From the NCBI GenBank assembly GCA_043755595.1, contig JAYUSQ010000090.1:1-23632 (forward strand): a stretch of 23,632 nt of DNA. Direction: 5' to 3'. The notes beneath the pieces are model-generated. The model did not search any database. It was given only the letters and a program-made list of their open reading frames with translations, and was not told the DNA's origin. The translations under genes and the position numbers were made by a program. The stretch comes from VFZP01 sp043755595 (lineage in GTDB: Bacteria > Acidobacteriota > Terriglobia > Bryobacterales > Bryobacteraceae). Below are positions 8,270 to 15,348 of this stretch, in pieces (within the stretch, counting starts at the first letter, position 1; each line of letters begins with the position of its first letter).

Positions 8270-8869
8270 ATGCCGGACTTCGCGGGTCCACTCGAACGGC
8301 TGATTCAGGAATTCAAGCGGCTGCCCGGCGTCGGCCAGAAGTCAGCCCAACGCCTGGCGTTTTTCGTGCTGCGCTCCCCGCGCGAAGACGCCGAGCGTTT
8401 TGCGCGCATGCTGCTTGAGGTGAAGGATAACCTCGGGATTTGTTCGCTCTGCCACAACATCGCCGAGGGTGAATTCTGCGTGTACTGCCGCGACACCTCT
8501 CGCGATCAAGCGGTGATCTGCGTTGTTGAGGAGCCGCACAACATTCTGCCGGTCGAGACGACGCGAACGTTCAACGGCATGTATCACGTGCTGCACGGTT
8601 CTCTGTCGCCACTCCGGGGAGTGGGGCCGGAGAAGCTCAAGATCAGAGCGCTGATTGAACGCGTTGGCTCGGGCAGTGTGGAAGAAGTTATTCTGGCCAC
8701 GAACCCGAACGTCGAAGGTGAAGCGACGGCGGTGTATCTTTCGCGGCTCCTCAAGCCGCTGGGCGTGCGGGTGACGCGGATTGCCATGGGCATTCCCGTA
8801 GGCAGCGACCTTGATTATGCGGATGAAGTGACGATGTCGAAGTCGCTGGAGAATCGGCGCGAGGTGTAG
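8270..8869 (+). CDS. recR: Recombination mediator protein RecR
   Basis: RecR acts with RecF and RecO to load RecA at single-stranded gaps. The 199-residue length is standard. In order, the sequence shows a helix-hairpin-helix segment (about residues 10-35, LPGVGQKSAQRLAF), a four-Cys zinc finger with C58-x2-C61 and C70-x2-C73, and a Toprim domain starting at VICVVEEPHNILPVE (about residue 82). The C-terminal part contains GVRVTRIAMGIPVGSDLDYAD, the usual conserved ending. The ATG follows the ybaB stop by three bases. The GTG of the AlbA_2 gene begins two bases after the recR stop, so the accessory genes behind it may be transcribed from the dnaX operon. Confidence 0.97.
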   Translation: MPDFAGPLERLIQEFKRLPGVGQKSAQRLAFFVLRSPREDAERFARMLLEVKDNLGICSLCHNIAEGEFCVYCRDTSRDQAVICVVEEPHNILPVETTRTFNGMYHVLHGSLSPLRGVGPEKLKIRALIERVGSGSVEEVILATNPNVEGEATAVYLSRLLKPLGVRVTRIAMGIPVGSDLDYADEVTMSKSLENRREV

Positions 8870-8871
8870 CT

Positions 8872-10250
8872 GTGACAGAAGAGTTCGCTTCCCTAATCCG
8901 GCACGGGCGTGAAGAGCGCCACCTGGAATACAAGCAGTCCATGAACTGGGCTGATTCCGCCACGAAGACGAAGATAGTGAAGTCCACGATGGCGATGGCG
9001 AATCTTCGTGACGGGGGCCTGATCGTTTTCGGAATGGCACGCCAGCCAGACGATGCCTATGTCGCCGAGGGAATGTCCGAGGCTGACTTTCATTCATTCA
9101 AACAGGATGATGTTTCTGCTGAGGTCAACAAATACGCAGACCCGTTTGTCGAACTCTCCGTGATCAAGGATGAAATCGAGGGGAAGAAATTCGTTCAGAT
9201 TCAAGTACGCGAGTTTGCAGAGTCTCCAGTCGTCTGCAAGAAAGACGGTTCGGACTTCCGAGTAGGCGTTATATACGTTAGATCCAGAAGAACCATCGAG
9301 ACCACTGAACTTCGTGCCCAACAAGATATGCGTGAGTTACTTGAAGCGGCTGGTCGAGAAACGCCTTCACAAACTCCTGTCCATGGTGGACCGCTCCGGT
9401 GCGCGCGTCCAGTTGCAACCTGATCGCGAGTCGAGCGCGTTCGACGAACAACTGAAAGATTCTGGATTCGATGACCACGGACTGGTTCAAAAAATCCGTC
9501 GCTCTGGCTCGTGGCGACTCCGCATTCGGCCCGCCGAGTTCCACGAGGCGGCTCTGGCAAGCAGTGAGGAGTGCAAATGGGCGATTGAACGCGCGTCCGT
9601 CACGCGGGAAGGGCGGCGCTATCCCGCCCTTCGGTCCGACCAGAACGGCACAAACTGGATTTCGGGCAGCATCGACAACGATATGTGCCCTGAACTGATC
9701 GAGTACTGGCGTTTCTTCCAGAGTGGCCAATTCATTCAAGAAGCCGCGATCTGGGAGGATCTGGTTCGCCCCGATCCTCGGTATTTTCAGCTCGATTCGA
9801 ATCGGCGCTATCTGGATGATCTGGATGTTGGATGGACCATTATTAGGCTAACCGACACGATGGAGTTCACCGCCCGTCTGGCCAGCCAGGGCGTGTTTGG
9901 AGCATCGGTCTTTGTGGGGATTGAATGGAACAAGATGGCCGCCAGAATTCTCCGCCCGGGAGACTCCGTGCCTGCACTCCCGCGCAGCTATCACTTCCCG
10001 GACAACGCCGTTACTTTGGGCGGAAGTTACAATGTCGAATCTCTGATCGCGCGTCATCGAGAACTGGCCATCGACCTTGCCCAAGAACTGTTCAAGAAAG
10101 CCGGGTGGGAGGCCGACCGGAGCATCCTGGTCAGCCATCAAGAACGGCATACCGCCGAGAGCGTGATGTCCGCCATTGGCGTACACTGGAAACAAATTGG
10201 AAATCGTCGAAACCTTGGGCGTTCACCCGGCAGATCACCGCTCTGCTTAG
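8872..10250 (+). pseudogene. AlbA_2 (Schlafen-type) domain gene, frameshifted
   Basis: The first part, 8872 to about 9351, encodes an AlbA_2 domain: EERHLEYKQSMNW, then GGLIVFGMARQ and a strand-rich tail with VGVIYVRSRRTIE. AlbA_2 domains occur in Schlafen-like nucleic-acid-binding proteins and in predicted regulators and defence proteins; the role here is unknown. This frame runs into a stop at 9423, but the natural continuation lies one base over. MRELLEAA joins VEKRLHKLLSMVD if one G at 9352-9353 is removed, and the second frame then stays open for about 290 codons. Removing one G at 10217-10219 as well brings a TAG at 10248-10250 into frame, giving about 458 residues. A GAGGTG ribosome binding site at 8861-8866 supports the GTG start. 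The gene is either decayed or carries sequencing errors. The C-terminal part is unrecognised. Confidence 0.72.
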
Positions 10251-10546
10251 CGACGAGGAGTACCGGGGCCTGCAATTCGAGACTCGTTGCCGACCCAGCG
10301 GCTGGTGTCGTTTTGCGCGGCGGCAATGGCATTCGCAAAATCCGAATCGCAGTCGGTTCACGAGGTAAGCGAGGCGGGGCTCGTGTAATTTATTGTTGGG
10401 CCGTGCGCAAGCACGTCATCCTGATGCTGTTTGCCTATTCCAAAACTGCAACGGTCGATCTAACGCCGAAACAAGTCGCCCACCTCGCGGCGGCCATCAA
10501 GGGAGAGTTTGGGACTGGAAAGCCAAGATGTTTGAGGAACTCCTAG
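10197..10546 (+). pseudogene. RelE/HigB-type toxin, broken by two frameshifts
   Basis: Read through two single-base corrections, the sequence gives a toxin of about 115 residues of the RelE/ParE superfamily, HigB-like branch. These toxins are usually ribosome-dependent mRNA endonucleases. Frame 3 reads LEIVETL from a TTG at 10197, frame 1 continues AFTRQITALLSDEEYRGLQFE, and frame 2 finishes LVADPAAGVVLRGGNGIRKI, then GSRGKRGGARVIY and LTPKQVAHLAAAIKGEF. The breaks are an extra G in GGG at 10217-10219 and an extra base near 10279-10282. The segments EEYRGLQ, LVADPAAG, GGNGIRKI, GKRGGARVIY and DLTPKQ are all characteristic. The 3' end overlaps the HigA gene by 19 bases, the normal toxin-first order. 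As written no functional toxin is made from one frame. Confidence 0.78.
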
Positions 10547-10809
10547 CCAGCGTGCGCGAAGGAGGCGCTATTCTCCGGGGCGAGAAGAATCCTTCGCGGC
10601 GATTCGTAGTTGAGGCATCAAAGGTCCGTGAGATCCGTGAACGCACGAGCCTGACTCAGTTGGAATTCGCAGGATTAATTGGCGTGAGCGTGAAGACACT
10701 ACAGAACTGGGAGCAGGACCGCCGCCAACCGACCGGGCCGGCTGCGGCGCTGTTGAAGATCATCGCTCACGAACCCCGGTTGGCGGTCCGCGCAATTCAT
10801 CGAGCATAA
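10528..10809 (+). CDS. HigA-like XRE-family antitoxin
   Basis: This intact 93-residue protein has the layout of a type II antitoxin paired with HigB/RelE-like toxins. The N-terminal part (MFEELLASVREGGAILRGE) is the toxin-contacting region. A helix-turn-helix of the XRE/Cro type follows at about residues 31-85, with VREIRERTSLTQLEFAGLIG and VSVKTLQNWEQDRRQPTG. The C-terminus matches the usual ending in which Leu-rich helices are followed by a repeat of Ala and Val. I chose the ATG at 10528 because it starts at the conserved MFEEL; an open frame extends upstream to 10393 but overlaps the toxin. It normally neutralises the toxin and represses the operon. Here its toxin partner immediately upstream is broken, so it would be an orphan antitoxin. 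Confidence 0.88.
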   Translation: MFEELLASVREGGAILRGEKNPSRRFVVEASKVREIRERTSLTQLEFAGLIGVSVKTLQNWEQDRRQPTGPAAALLKIIAHEPRLAVRAIHRA

Positions 10810-10819
10810 CGATCTAAGG

Positions 10820-11090
10820 ATGACCAAGAGCGCGAAAGGAATCGAGGTTAAAGGATTATCCGTCGCCCAACGAAAGAGCGTTGCCACACTCGCGGCTCAA
10901 CCCGACGGCGCGATCGATTACGCAGACATCCCGCCGCTGACTGAAAGCTTCTGGAAGAACCCAGTGCGAAACCCATTCTACGGGCCCATCAAGCAGCAAC
11001 TCACGGCAAGGCAAGGGCTACTAGACCAAGCCAAACGCGCTCCTCCGCGAAACGATGCTGAAGAGTCTTAAGAAGAGCGCGCGGAGTCAT
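10820..11090 (+). pseudogene. BrnA-like antitoxin remnant
   Basis: The first 61 residues or so match BrnA-type antitoxins. IDYADIPPLTESFW is followed by KNPVRNPFYGPIKQQLTAR, the segment that normally leads into a ribbon-helix-helix DNA-binding domain. After LTAR the frame runs into unrelated codons and a TAA at 11069-11071. The missing domain is visible in another frame from about 11010: GKGY, a TAG at 11022-11024 where the family has Gln, then TKPNALLRETMLKSLKK. So about 12 codons between LTAR and GKGY are gone, the frame has shifted and one Gln codon has become a stop. The junction lies in GGCAAGGCAAGG at 11006-11017, a short tandem repeat that could have promoted the deletion. No BrnT toxin gene is nearby. 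The 3' end overlaps the convergent hydrolase gene. Confidence 0.75.
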
Positions 11091-13012
11091 TTGTCCGCGC
11101 CGGCCGCTACGGTTGGGACCGGCAACTCCACAAAGCTCTCATTGCCCGGCGCGTGGTAAATCCGCTGCGTCGCCTTCACATAGTCGCCCGGCTGCGCCAG
11201 GAAAATATTTGAAACAAACTTCTGCGGATTCCGGTCATACAGCGGAAACCAGGACGACTGGATCTGAACCATGATGCGGTGGCCCGGCAGAAATACGTGA
11301 TTGGCCGCCGGCAGCCGGATGCGATAGCGGAGCGGTGCGTTCGGAGTAAGTGCTTTCGCCGTATCCAAGCTCTCCCGATAGCGACCGCGGAAGATGTCGG
11401 CCGATATCATCAATTGGTAACCGCCCATCTCCGCTTGCTGGGCGAATTCGTCCGGATACACGTCGATCAGTTTTACGACCCAATCGGAGTCGGTTCCCGA
11501 TGTCGAAGCGACTAAGTTGGCGATAGGGTAGCCGGTGATCTTGACGGACTCAGTCAGCGGCTCGGTTACGAAACTCGCGACATCCGGACGGGAATCGACA
11601 TGACGCTGGTCGTCCACCAGCCACTGGCTCCAGGAAACTCCCCAAGACGCACCAAGCGCCGGAACGGGACGGGCGCGATAAGGGACCGGTTTGGACGGAT
11701 CGGACAGATACTCCTCGTACGCGGCTTCACCGGGCCCGGGTGCGGTGAAGCTCAACTTACCGCCGGCCCGCAGGTGGAGTTGAGAAGCCCTCCCGTTACC
11801 CGGCCATGCATTTAATGCGCGCCACCGGTTAACGCCAGTCTCGAAAGCCGAAACGACGGGAAGCTCAGCCTTGGGCGCCCCCTCCTTAAGATATTGCGCC
11901 AGGAATGGAGCGAGTATCTCACGGCGAAAGTGCAGCGCGGTATCGGCCCCGAAACGCACCGGCCCAAGCGCACTGCCGTCGCGAAGCATCTGCCCATGAT
12001 GCCAGGGACCCAGGACGAGAAAGACCATGTTGCCTGCTTTGTCGTTCTTCTTGATCGCATCGAAAACCGCCGTCGCGCCATAGTTGTCTTCCTGGTCCCA
12101 GAGACTATGCACCAACATAGTCGGCACTGTGATCGGTTGCGCAGCCAGGATCTTATCCACCGCCTGATCGCGCCAGAACGCGTCGTAAGCGGGATGCTCG
12201 ACGAGCTTCTGGAAGAAACCCAATTGCTGCATCCCGCGGCTGGTACCCATTGCGCCGGCCGACCCCGCTCGGAGGTACATCTCATAATCATCCAGATGAG
12301 TCCGCCAGAAACTAACTTCGTTCTTACGCGTGGCTTGCTGGTCGTAAATGTAGGGCAGCATCGTTTGTCGAAACGCGCCGTTATGGAACCAGTCGTCACC
12401 AAGCCAGCCGTCCACCATCGGGTTCATGGGAACCGAAACTTTGAGCGCTGGATGCGGATTCACCAAAGCCATCAGCGGCAGAAAGCCATCGTAGGACACG
12501 CCTATAATGCCAACCCGTCCATTCGATTCGGGTGTGTTCTTGACCAGCCAATCGATCGTGTCGTAGGTATCGGTGGCATGGTCGACCGCAGTCGGGTTGC
12601 GCGGGCCGTGCAGCGGCCGGTTCATAACATAGTCGCCTTCGGAACCATACTTGCCACGCACGTCCTGAGCCACGCGTATATAACCGCCGTCGATAATCAC
12701 ATCGGTGACGTTGTCATGGCCCTTCAGCAGCGAATCGAGATGTGAGCTGTCATGTTGGGCAGTAAGTTTGCCGGCATTGTAAGGTGTGCGAGTCAGAAGA
12801 ATCGGCGCATTGCGAGCGCCGTTGGGCACGACCACCACCGTGAAGAGCTTGACTCCGTCGCGCATGGGAATCATAACTTCGCGCCGCGTAAAGTTGAACG
12901 AGGAAGTAACCGGCGTGAACTTTGCCGGCATCTCGTTCGGCAAGGTTGCCGCCGTTTGCGCGCGCAGCAACGGCGCGAGTAAGAGGATCAAAGCGATTCG
13001 TGAAAGTGCCAT
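11087..13012 (-). CDS. Secreted CocE/NonD-type hydrolase (S15 family)
   Basis: This alpha/beta hydrolase of the X-Pro dipeptidyl-peptidase/CocE family is predicted to be exported and to cleave acyl, ester or peptide bonds. The nucleophile is S173 in GVSYDG. The acid is probably the Asp in SLWDQEDNYG, and the His is in GPWHHGQM. A C-terminal jelly-roll domain typical of the family follows, ending in a segment rich in Val, Pro and Glu. I chose the ATG at 13012 (641 residues) because it begins MALSRIALILLLAPLLRAQ, a clear signal peptide. A longer frame to 13159 would overlap the upstream gene and lacks that feature. It is last in the minus-strand run, 73 bases after the small secreted protein gene. 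The substrate is unknown; glutaryl-7-ACA acylase and cocaine esterase are well-known relatives. Confidence 0.88.
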   Translation of the reverse strand: MALSRIALILLLAPLLRAQTAATLPNEMPAKFTPVTSSFNFTRREVMIPMRDGVKLFTVVVVPNGARNAPILLTRTPYNAGKLTAQHDSSHLDSLLKGHDNVTDVIIDGGYIRVAQDVRGKYGSEGDYVMNRPLHGPRNPTAVDHATDTYDTIDWLVKNTPESNGRVGIIGVSYDGFLPLMALVNPHPALKVSVPMNPMVDGWLGDDWFHNGAFRQTMLPYIYDQQATRKNEVSFWRTHLDDYEMYLRAGSAGAMGTSRGMQQLGFFQKLVEHPAYDAFWRDQAVDKILAAQPITVPTMLVHSLWDQEDNYGATAVFDAIKKNDKAGNMVFLVLGPWHHGQMLRDGSALGPVRFGADTALHFRREILAPFLAQYLKEGAPKAELPVVSAFETGVNRWRALNAWPGNGRASQLHLRAGGKLSFTAPGPGEAAYEEYLSDPSKPVPYRARPVPALGASWGVSWSQWLVDDQRHVDSRPDVASFVTEPLTESVKITGYPIANLVASTSGTDSDWVVKLIDVYPDEFAQQAEMGGYQLMISADIFRGRYRESLDTAKALTPNAPLRYRIRLPAANHVFLPGHRIMVQIQSSWFPLYDRNPQKFVSNIFLAQPGDYVKATQRIYHAPGNESFVELPVPTVAAGADK

Positions 13013-13085
13013 CCCGGCAGTGAGGATAGCATGGACCCGCGCCAAGGTTGTGCGGGGAAACCGGCAATCCCAGTCGTTCGCGCCT

Positions 13086-13586
13086 CTACTGGTCCAGCCG
13101 CTGCGCATCAGGCCAGAGTAAGTAATAGGAATTGGGGGCCAGCGACAGCGGCCGGTCAATCAACGTCTTGCCACAACGGACCAGCAACAGGCCGCTGTCG
13201 AGCCGGCCCCAAACCCCTGAGCCGTCATAACTACCGCATAACACTCCCTTAGCGGCTCGAAGCATCCACCGCTCCCAACCGTTGATGCCAAGCGCAATCG
13301 GACTCATCGGATGAACGCGTCCGGTCTGGAGGTCTACAAAAGCGAGGGCGCCACAGTTGGACCCACAGCCCCACCAAGCCAAACGCATCGTTCCCGCAAA
13401 ATGCGGCGGAAGTGTCGACGCTTCGGTCAGCCGGGTTTTGAACATGCGCTCCGAGTTTAGAATGAGTTGCAATGGCGCGCGTCGCAAGCCCCCCTCTACC
13501 TTAGCTGGATAATCCTCGAACCTGGGGGCCTGCGAGAACATCACGGCAGGAAAACCGATCCAAAGTAGCCACCCAGCAGCCGTCAT
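13086..13586 (-). CDS. Small secreted protein of unknown family
   Basis: I do not recognise this 166-residue protein. Its N-terminus reads as a signal peptide (GWLLWIGFPAVMFSQA, likely cleavage near residue 19-20), so the mature protein is probably outside the cytoplasm. The core contains a short Cys-rich element WWGCGSNCGALAFVDLQTGRV, followed by aromatic- and Trp-rich strands and an all-beta appearance to the C-terminus. The two Cys residues are three apart and could form a disulfide or bind metal. Its ATG overlaps the stop of the upstream metal-domain gene in an ATGA, so the two proteins are probably made together. The close neighbour suggests a shared role at the cell surface or in metal handling, but that is inference only. 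Confidence 0.65.
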   Translation of the reverse strand: MTAAGWLLWIGFPAVMFSQAPRFEDYPAKVEGGLRRAPLQLILNSERMFKTRLTEASTLPPHFAGTMRLAWWGCGSNCGALAFVDLQTGRVHPMSPIALGINGWERWMLRAAKGVLCGSYDGSGVWGRLDSGLLLVRCGKTLIDRPLSLAPNSYYLLWPDAQRLDQ

Positions 13587-14473
13587 CGCAGCCTCTTCAC
13601 CGGCAGATTAAAGCCCACCGTATTGACCACGCCCTCGCGCTGAAATTGCACCCACACGCGATAGATCCGCTCGCGCGGAAAGATCAGGTTGAACTGTATC
13701 TGCTTCGGCGAAGCGGCTGTAAGATCCGGCGGCGGCACGCCGTCGACATACAAGGGATGATCGTGCATGACATCCACCTGATCGTCGCTAGCGGCCAATA
13801 AGTGCCCCCAGGCGCCCAAGTAAGGTTCAAGCCCAGCATGCGGCGCGACGCGGAAGAATAGTAGCGTCTCCTGCCCTGCGATCGGTTGTGCCGGCTCCGT
13901 TACGAGTTCGACCGTGAGATTTGACGACGCCTTCGGCGATAAGTCGGCAACCAACGTGGGCGCGGGAACCAAAGAAGCGCCAGCGGGAAAAATCGTCTTT
14001 GCGAGGAACTGCGGTGTGCCGCCCTTCGGATAGAAATCCGCCACCACGCGATAGGGCACGCGCCGCTTAAACGTTACGGGCAGTTCGAACGATCCATCCT
14101 GGCGCAACTTCGGATGCTCATGAGCGAAGTCCAACAGGTCTGCGGAGATCACGAAAGCGTGAATCAGCCGCTCATGCATGAGTTCGAATTCGCGCACCTG
14201 CTGACCGGTCTTGGGATGTCGCACGCGGAATTCGAGTGTCACGGGCTGCGCGACAAGCGGAGGCCGCGGAGTGACGCGCAACTCCAACAGATATTCGAGC
14301 GGGTCCGGAAGATTCGCCACTAGCTTCATCCCGCAACGCGGGCACTTGCCGGCCGCTGGCGACTTCACGTCTTTGTCCATCGGGCAAACGAAGCCTGGAC
14401 CGGGGCCGGGTCGCGATTGTCCTGGTAGGACGAAGCCAGCGGCCATGCCGAGCAATGCAGTCCGTCTCAGCAT
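13583..14473 (-). CDS. Exported protein with heavy-metal-binding domain
   Basis: The protein has an N-terminal signal sequence with a double Arg (LRRTALLGMAAGFVLPG). It is followed by a heavy-metal-binding domain of the kind found in copper and nickel efflux proteins: C30-P-M and C44-P-R-C47-G-M. The remaining 240 residues form beta-rich repeats with His-containing segments, including HERLIHAFVISADLLDFAHEHP-like wording at about residues 98-120 and MHDHPLYVDG later, which could add metal ligands. Similar proteins sit near copper-resistance genes in Acidobacteria, but none is visible here. It overlaps the following gene by four bases and starts 15 bases after the SDR gene stop. A copper- or zinc-binding role is inferred from the domain; the metal is unknown. 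Confidence 0.75.
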   Translation of the reverse strand: MLRRTALLGMAAGFVLPGQSRPGPGPGFVCPMDKDVKSPAAGKCPRCGMKLVANLPDPLEYLLELRVTPRPPLVAQPVTLEFRVRHPKTGQQVREFELMHERLIHAFVISADLLDFAHEHPKLRQDGSFELPVTFKRRVPYRVVADFYPKGGTPQFLAKTIFPAGASLVPAPTLVADLSPKASSNLTVELVTEPAQPIAGQETLLFFRVAPHAGLEPYLGAWGHLLAASDDQVDVMHDHPLYVDGVPPPDLTAASPKQIQFNLIFPRERIYRVWVQFQREGVVNTVGFNLPVKRLR

Positions 14474-14488
14474 GGCCGCACTGGTCCG

Positions 14489-15277
14489 CTACGAGACTGG
14501 CGCGAACGGCCAAATTCGCGTGGTGGAGTAACCACCGTCAACCGCGATCGCCTGCCCTGTGATGTAGTCCGCCGCAGAGCTCGAAAGGAATACCGCGAGT
14601 CCCGCGCAATCTTCAGGTGTGCCCGCGCGGGGATTCGCCTGCGCGCCTTGAAGCCAGTCGGTCATTTCTTTCGGCTCCCACATCTTCCGGTTCAGGTCTG
14701 TAATGATAAAGCCCGGCGCGATGCAGTTCACTTGAATATTGTCGCGGCCCCATTCGGCGGCCAACACGCGCGTCAAACCATACAGCGCGCTCTTCGTCAT
14801 GGCATAGACGGCCAGATACGGCAATCCGAGCAACGACATCAAAGACCCGATCATCACAACCTTACCGCCGGTTCCGCGCTTCTTCATGTGGACGCCGATC
14901 CCCTTGGTCAACGTCACAATGCCATGCAGGTTTGTCTGCATGATGCGATCATATTCTTCCTGCGTGTAGTCTTCCAGGCGCTTCCGGACGTTGGTGCCGG
15001 AGACGTTCACCAGGATGTCCACCTTGGGGCCAAGCTTCTTGACGCAAGCGGCGATCGACTCTTCATTGGCTACGTCCAACTCGAACGCAGCCGCCGAGTA
15101 GCCCTCTTTCTTGAGCAGCCGAACTTCGGCTTTCAACTTGTCGACAGAGCGCGCAGCCAAAATGGTATGCGCTCCGGCGGCGGCCATTTCCTTGGCGATT
15201 GCAAGACCGATGCCACGAGAGGCGCCGGCGATCAGGGCGGTTTTTCCCGCCAATGAGAAGGGACTGGTTGTAGGCAT
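14489..15277 (-). CDS. SDR-family dehydrogenase
   Basis: This 262-residue short-chain dehydrogenase has the classical SDR motifs: the nucleotide-binding GASRGIG at residues 18-24, NVSG in place of NNAG at 91-94, the catalytic Asn116 in NLHG, Ser145 in the IGSLMS region, and Y158-x3-K162. The substrate-side ending GTPEDCAGLAVFLSSSAADYITGQAIAVDGGY is close to gluconate 5-dehydrogenase and 2-deoxygluconate dehydrogenase relatives, so a sugar or sugar-acid substrate is plausible but not shown. An Arg (R44, AARS) after the second strand suggests NADP preference. It is the first gene of the four-gene minus-strand run and diverges from the large Fe-S flavoprotein across 71 bases. No clear ribosome binding site is visible. 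Confidence 0.9.
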   Translation of the reverse strand: MPTTSPFSLAGKTALIAGASRGIGLAIAKEMAAAGAHTILAARSVDKLKAEVRLLKKEGYSAAAFELDVANEESIAACVKKLGPKVDILVNVSGTNVRKRLEDYTQEEYDRIMQTNLHGIVTLTKGIGVHMKKRGTGGKVVMIGSLMSLLGLPYLAVYAMTKSALYGLTRVLAAEWGRDNIQVNCIAPGFIITDLNRKMWEPKEMTDWLQGAQANPRAGTPEDCAGLAVFLSSSAADYITGQAIAVDGGYSTTRIWPFAPVS

Positions 15278-15348
15278 GAATCCATCAGGATATCAATTGC
15301 CGATGCTACACTGAAAACAGATTCCCACCAGCAGTTTCAGGAAGATCA

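Noticed and set aside
9925..10368. Independent 147-residue gene in frame 1.
   Set aside because: Only its part after about 10219 makes sense, and that part is the middle of the broken toxin; the rest is a shadow of the AlbA_2 gene.
11894..12745. Long plus-strand open frame of 283 codons.
   Set aside because: It is the reverse shadow of the S15-type hydrolase gene and has no recognisable domain.
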